Shown here in pieces: positions 11,346-23,800 of a DNA stretch of 64,000 bases. The stretch is from Chaunax sp. Z400 (lineage: Eukaryota > Chordata > Actinopteri > Lophiiformes > Chaunacidae). The notes below the pieces were generated by a model that did no database searches, was not told the origin of the DNA, and saw nothing but the letters and a program-made list of their open reading frames with translations. Within the stretch, counting starts at the first letter, position 1. The number at the start of each line of letters is the position of its first letter. The stretch is taken from NCBI GenBank assembly GCA_037577475.1, contig CM075184.1, positions 9,381,594 through 9,445,593 on the forward strand, written 5' to 3'. The position numbers and the translations under genes were made by a program.

Positions 11346-14300
11346 TCCGTAGTTGATCAGCTGCAGTAGAGCTTCAAATAAACAGCCAAACCCACCAAAA
11401 GCTGAAGCTGATGACTGACAGGGAAGATGTGGGAAACACTAACCACACAACACCAACGCTCTGTGCTAAACAGACCTGAAAGCAGATGACTGCAGGCTCC
11501 CAGAACAGGGAGCAGTCATCATGGTGGCAGGTCTCCCAAAAACAGGTCACACATCACAGGCTGGACAGCAGCAGACTCTTCACACCTGCTACATTAAGAA
11601 AGGAGCAGGAAAAAAAAAACACTTTGCAGCAGCACAGATTAATCTGACTGACTTTCTTTCTTTTGATGGACATCATGCAGATTCATTATATTAATGATTG
11701 ATTATCTTTTTTTTATATTAATGATTGATTACTAATTTATTTCTGTGGCACACAAATCTTGACAGAAATGTGATCCTGGTTGTTAATGTGCTCATTCATT
11801 TGCGTGGTAAAAAAAAAATCACCCACAAAAATTAATTATGAATAATTCATTGTAGTTGGCAGCAACAATTTGTGCCAAGATTAATTCTAATTTCTGAGCA
11901 ATAAATTAGTTTTTTAGCCTCATGCCTTCCGCTTTAATGGAATTTCGACTGTTTTACAATATTACCTGTGCTCCTTTTAGGCCACGCTTGAACCGTTGAG
12001 TTATGGTTCCCTATTGAAAAACACAAGCATCGTCGCCGTCTTTGCCATTAATTAACATATTTCAGCATTAGTTCATAGCTCAGACTGCAGTGCTTGATTC
12101 ACAGTGACCTTCATCGTATTACTTATATCATTATTATAAATGTAAAGTACTAAGATAGATGTAAGAGTGTTGTGCCAGCTGTTATTTAAACCAAATCCAC
12201 ATTATTATGTAGCTTCATAAGCTTTTTGTCTCTTTTGTCCTTTTCAATATTTACCCAACACACAATCTTCTCCTGATTTCTCTCAATTTGAGTCATTTTT
12301 TTAAATGATATCTTCATATCAATTAAAAGTTTTGACCATGAATTAAAGAATATCTCTAATGCTTGCTGCCTCAATACTTCAAGGTTGGAATTCCTATGAT
12401 TACAAATAGTGCATATAATAACTGCAAACATAGAAGATTGCAGAAAACGGCAGTTTGGTGTAATTGAATATACCTAATAAAAGCTACTGTAAAATGGGTG
12501 TTGGGTAAGAACCAATCTCGGCAGGCTTTATGCCTGTCTTTACAGACTGTGTGCCAATATAATACTTGGGTGATTTGAGAAACTGGAGGATTAATTTCAG
12601 TATATCACAACCTGTCATGTTTTATGGATTCATCAATGCTTATACCTAAAGTGTGAAATGAAATTCAGATTTGATGTGAAAGTTGTTGTCAGATTGAATT
12701 GAGCAGCTCGTCGGCTTAGTGCTGTGAATTCTAATGACTTCAAATCTTGTTTCGTAGAAACAAAACTTGATAGGTGGGCGACCAACGTAAATATGGTCCT
12801 GACATTGATTTGTATAAGGCCTACTATTGTTAATTGACAGATAAAGCCTTATCTAATACAACAACCAAAATGAGCACAACAATCAAAAGGAAATTAAACA
12901 ACTCGGAATGTTTGGTTCGCATGTTGTTATCAAGGTCTTCCATTGCCATTATTGTGGTAATGGCCAATGCCAAACTGAAAGTACAGTAATGTGACATATT
13001 GAGCTACACACAGATTCCAAACGGAGGGAGGGAGGGTGAAGCAAATACACCAGTATCTGTATCTGTATTTGTACTCAGGAGGGGTGTGTCTTCAATCAAA
13101 AGTGGGTGGTGCTTAAAAGCCAAAGTTGTTGGGTTGATCAGAAGTTGCCTATTCCCAATCTTGTCTCATCACTTGTGTATAGTTTGTGTGTTTTCCATGT
13201 TGAGTTGTCAGTTCGTCATGTTTCATGTGGCTCTTTCATTTGCTCGTATCCCAGGATTTCTGCCGTTTACAGTATGTAAATAGACACAGTAGATGTTGGT
13301 GAGACAACATGGAAATATGAATGCAGCCTTGTGACTGTATTCTTGTTAAAGCACTCTGCTGAGGGAAGATATTTTACCGAGGTAACGAGGCAGGAAGGAG
13401 CTGATCCGCTGCAAGAAAATCTGACTAGCAGAAGCAGCGAGAGCTCAATCTTTAACTTGAACTGCACCGCTGCAGCATGGGAAAAGTTCTCCAAGTCACT
13501 GAAACCTTAAGATATTTTACAAACTGAGGCAGAAGCGAGCCTACATGTATGTAGGAACGTAACAAATGTAGAGAGGAGAGAGCCATGGGCTATTGGACAG
13601 TGTTTGTGGTGCAGTGTATAAAGACGAGGCAGAGTTTTGTCTGCAGTTTGCCTAGTATCATATGAATGATGTGGACATGACAGGGGGTTTTCCTCCATCT
13701 GTATGGATAGTGACACATTTTTCTCAGTTGATACTCGTGCCTGTTAAAAGTACATTATCTGTAGCAGATGCTCGTTTCAGCAGGATACCTTGTTCAATTA
13801 TATTTTCCCTCTTTCTGTCAATACAGAGTATGGCTAGCAAGCATGCAAACTCCAGAGGTCAAAAAGACACCACAGGCCAAAAAATATTTTTAATATGCCA
13901 CATATCGTCAAATATTCATTCAAAAATAACCGTTTGCATTTGGGAGCATCTGTGCCGCGCTGCTCTGAAAGGCGCTTTGTTGCTGCAAAGATATCGTACA
14001 ACGCGAAGATCACCGACTGTGAAAGCAACCATTGTTTGTGTGTGTGTGTGTGTGTTGGGGTGGATGGAGTGAATGATCCCTTCCTCACTACAAATCTTTG
14101 CTCAACACGGTAGTTCTCTGATTATTTCAAGAAACCAGACAGGCAGCTGAATCCACCGTAACGTGACACAGTAACTACAGATTTTAACCAGTGGACTGCA
14201 GGTGGTTTAATGACAATCTTCTCCAGACATCAGCCGACAAATATCTCCTGTGTGGTCGCGCTGTTAAACAGTGGCATCTGATGCCAGCTGTTTCACATGA

Positions 14301-17295
14301 GTTAATTAATGAACTCATTAGCTTACATTAATTCATCCATCCGATGTCAGACTGGTAAACTTAAACAAAAGCTGAAATACTTTTCTTTCAGTTCAGTTTG
14401 TGTAAAGCGTTTAAATGCATGTTAAAATGAGGTTCCCATATTTATTTTTATTTTCATTGCAGGATTAACTCAGTGGAGGCGGTAACATTTACATATAAAT
14501 ATCACCTGACCCTGTTTACTGTCTGCACTGACACAGACTAAAATGAAAGAAGACAGCTGCAGTCATAGCTCAGGTTTGATTAAGGAAGTGAAACAGGACA
14601 TGATGAGACAGATAGGAAAAGAGAAGGTGATGGAGATGATGAGAGAGGAAGAGCAGGTACTGCCCACTCTGACCAGGATAGGATCAGCATTATGTCCCTG
14701 TGATGTTCAATACAAACTGATCACATTAAAACAATGTGGGCCTGATTACCACAGAGATTTATGTTCTTTAGTGAGTACAGTGGAAACTATAGGTTCAATA
14801 TAACAACACAAACCTATAGCATAATTATAGTCATAATATATTATTACTGTCTGACTACAGTACATTATTGTGTAACACATCTTATGTTTATGTACTGTTT
14901 GAGGCACAGTTCTATAATTCAAATCCAAAATGATGAAAACACAAACACAAAGATGATATAAATAAGGTGTATAGAATTTCACTTAAATATTTGTGATACG
15001 CTTTGACAGGAGAGACAAGTGAGGAGTCGCAGATGAAGGGACAGGAGGTGAATGTAGTGGGAGAGAGAACAGAACTCGTAGAGGATGGATCCGTCACTGC
15101 AACATTCAGACCCTGCTTACTGCCATGGTTACGATGTGTTTCTTTTATTTGCTGTAACTTCTTCCACTGAAGTGAAATGTGGTAGTGTGTAATAGATGCA
15201 GTTTACTGAGTCATCATTTCTTTGTGATCACTTTGTTTTAAGTGTTTTACATGGAAATTAATAACCAAAAAGGCACATAGTTTCTATCAGCACTTTCCAC
15301 CAGACCTAAAAAAGATTCTAGGGGAAACACTGAATTATAGCCTACATGTTAACAAACAAGATATTTTATTGCCATTCAAATGAAAAACTTTTTGAGAACA
15401 GCTTCACTTTTATTGAATACTTCCTGTTTCTTGGCACCATCTGTTGTACTGTCAACGAGACAAAGGATGGTTTTATCCTTGATTGGTTGATTTAAACCTT
15501 GCCAGAAAAGCTCACTCTCAAGTCAAGGTTGGCTCGATGACAAAACGATTGCTTTCAGCAATCAGGTATTTCCTGCAAAGTTGCAGAATTTTTGGTGTAA
15601 AAGAATAATCTGCCCCTAAATAACCTGAAGTCACCTTAGGTGTGATGTATGGTGGTTGAAGAAACTGTTGAATTAACAAATTTAACTGTGCTCAAGCAAA
15701 GTAGGCAGAGAGTGATCACTTCTACTCCTGTTTTTCCATATATTCCTGAAAGTACAAACATTTTCAAACCAATCAATCACCTGCTGTGGTCCATATTAGT
15801 TGAAGTGCTCCTGGTGGACAACATTTACACAAAGCCTTGGTTGCGTTCCATACAGCAAATCCTTCATATATCAAGAAAAAACACACTGCTGCAGGAGTTT
15901 TGAGTGACATGAAGAAGGAGGGCAGAGAGCCTGATTGCTTCTACTGTAAGAACTTGGCTCATATATTCTCATTCCACTGGGAAGGAATTGCACCAGACTT
16001 GTTAAAATAATCAAATCTGGGATTCTCTTTTCCCAAACAAATTCAAATATGTAGAAAATGGCTTGATATCCTCTTTTTATTTTAACAAGAGTTGGTTTGT
16101 TAAGACTTACTCCTTATGTGACAAGTCTGTCTGTGGGAGAGTTTGATATTCATCCAAAAGCCTGAAGCTCTCACTCAGAAGCACTTATGCAAAGAAGAGC
16201 CCACGATATAAAAAAAAAATCGGATGCTAATATGTCGATAACTCTCTTGTTCCATGCCTCCTACTCCTCGGCGAAGGTCCTCTGCAATGCTTAAGTCCTG
16301 TAGCCTCTGCAGCTGCTCCCTAATTGAAGTGTGCATTGCTGTAATATGACTAGCCTATTTATTTGTGTGTGGGTAGAGGCCACTGGGTAGCTTCCACATG
16401 TCTAATCTTTCTGCCGGCTTTTGCTGCAGCGGGATCAATTAATGTCTGAGTGTGTCTGTGTGTAATTGCCATTGTGTGTGGGAGGGTCAGCACACGCGTG
16501 TTTGAATCAATTCAAAATGAGTGTGTGTGTGTGTGTGTGTTAGACCTCCCCTGTCTAACCGCTGCCCTACAGCACCTCCTCTAATATGCGGTGCACACAG
16601 GAGAGGCTCCTATTTGCTCCTCTTCCTCTTCGTTAATCATTTCCCTTTTCTGTCTGTCATATTCTCTCCAGCTTTTTCTCTTTTCCCATGATGTCAAAAA
16701 CAATTCAAGTGTTCCCTTTCCATCTTGTGTCAGCAAAGTGTTTGCACACGGCCACATACACTCCTCCTACTGTGCACTCCAAGAAATGGCACACACACAC
16801 TCTATATGATTTGTTTCCTTTTTGTTATTTCTCGTTATGTTCCCTTTCTCCTCCTCCCTCCCTGTTGTTTCCTTCACCCTTTTCCATCCCTTGCTACAAT
16901 CTATCTCTCCTGCCATCCACACCAGCTGTTATATCACATTCCCATTTTTCTCCTCCTGATACTTTCGCCGCCCCGTTCTTCCCACCCCATGACTTTTTCT
17001 TCACCGCTGTCGTTGATATATGTCTGCATTATTCACCTTTTCTTCACTTATTCTTTCGGTGTCACTTTTTTTCAAGAAAGACTAATTTCTTTCTCTCTTT
17101 CGCTCTCTTTGGGTCATGTGAGTGATGGTGCAATCCTGCGGCATGTTAAGGACATGAGGAGACTGCCAAACAGATCAATAGACAGGGTCTGCATATGTGG
17201 AACCCACCTCCAACCACCATTTCTCAAGAACGCACGTACATACACACACATAGGGAACAAATACACTCGATGATGGACATGTTAATGTAATGTAG
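11346..17295. other. Long unique stretch without recognisable genes
   Basis: Nearly 6 kb with no gene family recognised. It holds GT tracts at about 14034-14056 and 16520-16541, and a strongly pyrimidine-rich plus strand at about 16600-17110. Open frames of 145 and 182 codons there are S/L/F/P-rich artefacts of composition. The block 16200-16470 is more balanced in base composition and contains 'ccctaattgaagtg' and 'gatcaattaatg' homeodomain-like words. It may be a conserved non-coding element, but that cannot be tested here. Confidence 0.4.
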
Positions 17296-17600
17296 TGCAA
17301 AAACACACACACACACAGAAAGCTGAAACAAACTTGAAGTGTGCAGCACAATATTAATAAGAATAGAGATAAGCAGACTTTTTCTTATATATGAATACAA
17401 AAAACACACACACACACACACACACACGTTGGAGACACACACATTGGCTAGACTGGAGCAGTGATGGTTGTGTTTCACTGCGATTGATTTCCTGTCTGAA
17501 CCAGAGGAAGTCAGTTCTTCTGATTAAAGACAGACAAGTTGAGAATCAAAGATTGAAAGCCACTCTCTCTCTCTCTCTCTCTCTCTCTGCTTCTCTCTCT
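17296..17600. repeat. (CA)n and (TC)n microsatellite cluster
   Basis: CA tracts lie at about 17301-17318 and 17404-17427, and a TC tract at about 17562-17600 runs into interrupted 'tctctctc'. Long open frames across them encode TH, VC and SL repeats and are not genes. Between the tracts the DNA is unique. Confidence 0.9.
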
Positions 17601-17983
17601 CACATGCACAAACAGACACACAATAACTACCTGATCTCTTATCTATCCTCTACAGTAGTGGCCGCTGTGAAGCTGGCATCACGTACGATGTTGTTTGTCA
17701 GATCGTTCGTCAGCTTTAAACGCGCAGGCCCAGCACGGAGGCAGGACTGCAGCAGCAAATCATTTAAATTAGACCTCTATATTACCTGCGTCTGCAGGAA
17801 CACACTTAAAAATGAATTTTGCCGACATTCAGTGTGGTTTTCACGGAATGTCTGCTTCTACAATAGTAACTGGCAAACAGAGCAGGAAAGAGGCAAAGGT
17901 CAGAGCTGTAGCTGTCGTACAGTTTTACATGGAGAACGCATGAAGGGACAAAGAGTTAGGAAAGCAAATGGACTAAAGGTTTA

Positions 17984-18464
17984 GGGCCTGTGTCCACGAA
18001 AGTCTTGTTTTTCCCCAGCTGAAAATGCCAGGTGTGCTTCTGAAAAGGCCCAGCTGGGTGCCCTTTAGAGGCGCAACGTTTTTTTCAGCTGCGGCGATTT
18101 GGTTGCTATGATACAGAATATCCGCGGAAGTAATATGTGTTGCAAGTACCTAATTTTGCAGATAGTTTGTTTTAACAACTAATACTTAGTGTAAAAACGG
18201 CAGCACAAGGTAGAGTACTTGCTCTGGCCCTGGCTCTGGATGAAGGGAAGGTTGAAGGACGTAGGGAGAGAGGACGGACCTGCAGGTCTATGTGGGTTCA
18301 TGAGATTTGGTGGGCAAACGTGCAGCGCTCAGCACAGAAAAGACGCTCAGCGCCTCGTCACGCTTCTGCCGTTTGTAGCGTAGCGAAAATACGCGGCGCT
18401 CCCATTGCAAAAAACTGAAACAATATGCTGACGTCAGGAAAAAAGACTATGGTGGACACAGGCC
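17984..18464 (+). mobile_element. PIF/Harbinger-type short element (MITE or deletion derivative)
   Basis: The left end 'gggcctgtgtccacgaaagt' and the reverse complement of the right end 'ggcctgtgtccaccatagt' form terminal inverted repeats of about 20-25 bp. The element is bracketed by TTA (17981-17983 and 18465-18467), the 3-bp target duplication expected of PIF/Harbinger. Inside, about 18197-18326 reads in frame as a peptide typical of the start of Harbinger transposases: a hydrophobic/acidic lead 'ALALALDEG', an arginine-rich run, then 'MWVHEI'. The expected start codon is ACG (18197-18199). Most of the transposase is absent, so the copy cannot move itself. Confidence 0.65.
18197..18326 (+). 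pseudogene. N-terminal remnant of a Harbinger-like transposase
   Basis: About 43 codons are open from ACG 18197. The reading passes through 'VLALALALDEGKVEG', an Arg-rich segment and 'SMWVHEI'. Harbinger transposases of fish start with an acidic/arginine-rich lead followed by a 'WVHP'-like motif before the DDE domain. No DDE motif follows, and the element ends 138 bp later. ACG in place of ATG suggests decay. The call depends on the surrounding inverted repeats and on this short motif. Confidence 0.45.
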
Positions 18465-18467
18465 TTA

Positions 18468-21085
18468 AGGAGGATCCCCTGCTATACCACCAATGGGATT
18501 TTTAAAGTAATTCAATATGAAGCGATGAATAGAAAGAGTTTGTGACAACAGAGATCCATCTCTTCTAAGATTCGATACTACTCTGTACTCTACTGTACTC
18601 TACAGGTTTGTTTGTTTTTTTCTTAGCATCTATTTCGGTATCTTCACTGACTCCCTGGCTCGTGCAGATCTGGATATTTATTTATAACTAAATACGTTTT
18701 TCAACTTTCTTCACCATTTTTCATGCAAAAAAAACCAAAAACGATTTCCACAAACCTTCGTGGTGAGGTGATGCATGGGCCAGCAATATGTCATTCTGGT
18801 AATTCAGGTTTTTATTCGCCGTCTCTTTCTCTCCCCTCTGCTCTGGCTGTGACATGGATTTAAAAAAGAGCTGCAGGTATGTGTGTGTGTTGTTCTGAAT
18901 ATATCAAAACTGACAATGTTGCACCATCCTCCAGGGCTGTGAGGAGGTGTGGGCCATAAAAAAACAGAATCAGAAAATAACTTTTATTTCTTTTATCCAC
19001 TGCCTTGTTATCGCTAATGCCTCTCTCTCTCCTCATTCAATGTCTGCCTCACTCGCTGCTCTCTTGAGCCAGACAGAAGGGCAAACCAATCATACTCCTT
19101 CTGCGAAAGTGTAAAGTAATTTGTGTATTGCCCAGTGATTCAGATCTGCTCTAAAAGTTAATGGTTTCTTTCTTATGTGCTACATCCTTCCACCATGAAA
19201 GTTACGCCAATAGTTTTTCCATAATCCTGCTGACAAACAGACAAACAACCTGAAGTGCAAATATGACCTCATTGGAGGAAATAAAGTCAATATAATGGGT
19301 ATTGTTATCCTCAAATGGCAGGAGTAGATGAGGACATTTGTGTTGGTTGTTACAGCCAACACCAGAGACATTGGTGTGTTTTTGCTCATACATGCTGCAT
19401 CTTCATTGACTTAGGAAATGACAAAAACAAGACCCATAAGATGTCAGACATGGAGGCAAATCTGGAGGATACATTTCCTGAAAGTTGACGCAAGCGAAAA
19501 AGAGGGGGGAAAATTATTGGTTTTCTCAATAATATACCAAGGACACATTTTTGTTCAAACACCATGAAACTGTGTATATTTTTTTAATACTGACATTTAA
19601 ACTTTCTCACAAACTTATGTTTCACCAGGCAGGAGGACCTGTAATGTTATGAAGGATAAAAGGCACTGATTTATTAGAGATTTAGAGATTTTAGAGATTT
19701 TAGCAATAGAAAAGAATGTCACTTTTGAATACTCTGTACCGGCAGGTTTTGAAAGGTGTCTAAAATGAATGGAGGCTGCTGTTTCTTGGCAACTTTTGTT
19801 AGCTTGGATTCACAGTACTTATACTGAATTCAAAGGTCAGCCAATCTCAACACAGTTTGTTCTTAACTGGAGTAAATGTTACAGCCCAAAATGGTAGTGA
19901 CTACAAAGAACAAACCAAATGTTGCTCTTATCTACTGGGCGCAAAGACACATATACTGTACTGTGACATTATGGGACCACAAAGACGGAGGTTGGGGTGG
20001 TTGGATGATTCAACTAGAGGTTGGACTTAACGCTGGAGATCGTAATTTCTTTTCTGTTTCCTACCAACAGAGATAGATTTGAGATTTTTTAAACCATGGC
20101 CACAACTATTCTCCTTAACCAACCAAAACAACGTTTCCCTTACCTCATTATTGATTGTTTTCAACCCAAGCCATGATTTTTTTCCTATATCTAAACCTCA
20201 TCATACCTGAGCAATAGATGAGGAAAATGGTTTGATTTTATAAAGGGTGACTGTCAGGAAAACTAGGTATCAAAATCTGATGTTACACCAATCAACCATT
20301 TATACCTGCCCTCTTCCCTCTGCAGACCGTGTGTCTCAATAACAACCCACATCATTTTCTCCATAGCTCAATACAGCAGGTTGTTATAGAGCATTTGCTG
20401 AAAGGACTAGTGCTCTTATTGGTCTTGGGAGGACAGAGTCGAAGAAAACCTTGCAGCAGGTCATATCAAATATAGAAGTACTGCATGACCTTTAACAGAA
20501 GAGTGAAAACACGGGGCCCTCGTAAAGCCAGGGGCCCCTGTGATGCTGCACTGCCAGCTCCCATGAAGGCAGGCGTACAACACAAAGTGAATGTCCTCAA
20601 AAAAAAATTTAGGGAACACTCGTCATCCTGAAATGCATAGTCAGGCTATTCTAATTGCAGACACGGAAAAGGCCTGAGGGTGTCAGAGAGGAAGCAGTCC
20701 CAGTTTAGCACATAAACAATTCATTGTGTGTGTATTTCCGGGAGCCTGCGGTGTTTTCGTGTGTGTGCGTGTGCACATAAGTACGATAACAAGAGCCCAC
20801 GCCGTGAGCAGTAATCTGCAAACACAGTGGATTGAGTTGGCTCTGCAGGATTAGCAGTGGTGTGTAACGTAACACACTCTTAATTACTGCTATGCAGTTG
20901 TGTTCAATGTAGGGGAAGAGACTGCAAGTGAGGGAGAGGGGGCACGTTTTTAATTGCTGTTCTACATTCATGTAGAGGCAGAGGGAAATAGAAAAGATTA
21001 AAGAGGAACAGAGGGCTGGTTTTATTGTCTGTGTTTGGATATAAACTGAATGTAAGAGACTATCAACACTACAGCTGCCTTTATT
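18468..21085. other. Unique DNA, nothing recognised
   Basis: No gene, RNA or repeat family was identified. A short tandem of 'gagattttagagatttta' words lies near 19677-19702. Confidence 0.4.
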
Positions 21086-21237
21086 TGAGCACACACACAC
21101 ACACACACACGCACACATACATGCAGCTATGAATGCAGACACACACATATGTCACCAGACTATCAGATTGTCACTTGTTCTCCGCGCAGCCACGACGGGA
21201 TGAGATTGTTCTGTTATTGTCGTCACCATCTTCCTAT

Positions 21238-21291
<54 letters not shown>
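21086..21291. repeat. (CA)n at 21090-21113 and (GT)n at 21242-21290
   Basis: These are two dinucleotide tracts of opposite phase about 130 bp apart. The intervening DNA has no recognised feature. Reading frames through them are TH/VC repeats. Confidence 0.95.
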
Positions 21292-21292
<1 letters not shown>

Positions 21293-22326
21293 ACAGAGGG
21301 AGACTGCCAGTTGGGGTGGATCAATATCACTGACTGAGAGATCACAGCTATGCTTAGTCCCCATCAATGACTTCTCGTGTGTGTGTGCATACAATGACAG
21401 ATCATTGGGAAACGGCTGGAGGATTGATGGTTTAATGAAGGAGGGAAACAGATGAGTTAGTGCATCCTATTTTCTGCTCCAACTTTCCTCATCTCTCCCT
21501 CCGTCTCTTTGTGTTCTTCTTCTTTGTTCTCCGCCTCTGGTTTGATCCAGCTCGTGATGATGCTGTTACATGATTGGATAACAGAATATGAGAGAGCAGT
21601 GACTGACATGTTTTTTTAACTTTATTCAATCAATCATTGTCTTTCTCTTTGGTTTCCAGTTTGAGTTTGTCATCTTTTTTTCAGATGCTTGTTTACCTAA
21701 TCATTTCTCCAGCTTTGCTTTTTTCACTTTCTTTTCAATTTCGTTTTCTGTCGGTGTTCAAGGAACCGACCAGAATGTACTGGTGTGCTGTTTTGATCAC
21801 AAATCAGATATCAGTCTTTTTCATGAATATTTAATATGAAGTTATTTCACTGACTACATGGAAACAATGATTGTATTGCAATAAGTCTACAATCTGTTAG
21901 GGAGCCTGGTCTTTTTCCAGTTTTTGCACATTCCTCTGTGTCTCAACCAAACCCAGAGGGTTTCGTTTACCTCCAATGAAAACACTGTAGGTCAATATGA
22001 AACCGCATACCGTGTAACTTTTCCTAAACCCAACCATGTAGTCTTTGTGTCTAAACTTAAGAACAGTGTTGTTTCATGTTAAGCATGAAGGTTCGTGCCA
22101 GGAGGGCTTTACAAGTCAGTCACAGATGCTAAAGCAGGGGTCACCAACACCGCGGTCCAACAGAGAAGCTTCCATCCAGACCACAGAGCCTTTAGACGCA
22201 ACAGCAAAAAAGATAGACCTATTATTAACGTTGTCATCAAAGGGATTGGCAAGATTGCACTTTACCAGGCACAGGGTCTGCACACGTTGAAGGCAGAATA
22301 TAAGGCATTATTTCAGTCAACAAATG

Positions 22327-22394
22327 GTAAACTGGTGTAATGGTTACGATGGTCGACTCTCACCCAGACAACCTGGGTTTGCGTCTCAGGGTTT
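22327..22394 (+). tRNA. tRNA-Glu(CTC)-like pseudogene or SINE head
   Basis: An A-box-like 'TGGTGTAATGG' (22333-22343) and a B-box-like 'GGTTTGCGTCT' (22376-22386) are spaced as in a tRNA. The loop 'CTCTCAC' (22357-22363) matches the tRNA-Glu anticodon loop with anticodon CTC. The acceptor and D stems pair poorly and the B box has TTTG for TTCG, so it is not a working tRNA gene. Either a retroposed tRNA or the head of a SINE whose body I do not recognise would fit. Confidence 0.5.
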
Positions 22395-23329
22395 TTTCCT
22401 GTTTCCTGTTTGAGTTTTTCCTTTATGTTTTGAAAGTCAATTTCTCCCAGTGCATTGTGGAAGGAGAGACAATGCATGTGATTTGTGATATGTCATTTCT
22501 GTTATTAAGCTAAGAAGTTTATGTCTCCATCAAAAGTGATAGCTCAGTTGAGCCTAACAGAGCACTTAATTTAGTTCCTATTTGAGGATGTCATGTTTTT
22601 ATGGGCCGAGAGGAATTTATTTAAAATGCAAATAAAGAGATAGAGTTCATTGCTCTTAGTTTTCCACATTTGTCCTGTACTGTATTTTTGCCTGTTTGAG
22701 TTTATTAATAATTTTGTATCTTTGCCAAAGCAGCCTGGAAAACCAGACATTTTGTTTAACATGTTACAGGATAACTTTTATACTTTGTTAAAAAACTAAA
22801 CTGAAACTGAACTAAACTCATTTCTTCAGTCTGGCAAAAAGAGACCATATTTGTAGGTAACTGTTGGGACCTCAGCGGGGAAAGATACCCCCATTAGATA
22901 CCCCTGTAAGGGTACCTTCTGAATGAGATGCACAAAGGCATGGCAAAGCATCAGTATGAGCTGGCATGAGAATGAGTGGCATGAACTATGGTTAGCTGTA
23001 CTAAGGCCCCCATGCTTTGAGCCAAATGCAAACATTTGCATGACAACATAATCACAATTACATGTGCATCAGAAGCAGATGATTTAATATTTTACAGACA
23101 TTTGACTATAAAGCAGAGTATTTGATTAATGTTATCTATATGGGGACATGAATATCATTGTAATGGTAAAATTAACAAATGTTTTTGTGCCTTTGTATTT
23201 AGACACATCAGAAGTGAATGTCTATATGAGTTTATATGGCAATCCAGCTGTTGAGTAGCCATTCACTGTCAAGGTTCAACTAAAGCAGGGCTCAAAATGC
23301 AGACAACACAGGGGCAGGGTGCAGTTCAA
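22395..23329. other. Unique DNA, nothing recognised
   Basis: AT-rich sequence with no gene, RNA or repeat family seen. Confidence 0.4.
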
Positions 23330-23800
23330 GAGCTTAATTGACAGAAAAGGTGAGACAAAATAAATTCAAAGATGGTACAAAAACAAAATCCATTAAACAG
23401 GCAAAAATCCAAGTAACAGAAAAACTTACAGACAAGCACTGGGAAAAAGCACTGGAAACACTGGGATGTGAGACGAGATATGACGACGAACTGGCAACTA
23501 ACAGAGGGAATCACACAGACTAAATACACTAGGATAAAGAGGGAATGACAAACAGGTGGCACAGGGAGGTGGAGACAATCAGCAACAGGTAATTAAAGGG
23601 GAAGAAACAAGGAGGATACAAAGAAAAACTCACAAGAGACAGGAAATACAAAGACACAGAGAAAACAAACCAGATCTGAAAACAGAAGACTAAAACTGAG
23701 ACAAGGTCAAAACAGATCACAAGAAAAGACAACAGGAAGTGTAAAGCAAGGCATGGAAATAGACTACAAAATAAAACAGGAAACAGAGGTACAAAATAAT
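23330..23800. repeat. Strand-asymmetric A-rich, T-poor block (probable dispersed repeat)
   Basis: Nearly 470 bp in which the plus strand is dominated by A, G and C (runs such as 'aagacacagagaaaac'), leaving open frames on the minus strand with Phe/Leu/Ser/Val-rich translations. The wording 'ggtggagacaatcagcaac' followed by 'aggaagtg' resembles a widespread non-coding teleost repeat. The family is not named. Confidence 0.45.

Noticed and set aside
15649..15903. Frame with 'VLLVDNIYT', weakly like the piggyBac transposase 'VDNFYTS' motif
   Set aside because: Only one short motif agrees. Flanking translation does not follow piggyBac order and no TTAA-flanked ends were found.
16688..17273. Overlapping frames of 145 and 182 codons
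   Set aside because: Plus strand is pyrimidine-rich, which suppresses stops. Ser/Phe/Leu/Pro-rich translation has no domain or plausible splice context.
22136..22170. 'caggggtcaccaac' as a hAT terminal repeat
   Set aside because: Only one end of about 14 bp; too short to annotate as an element, mentioned only as a lead.
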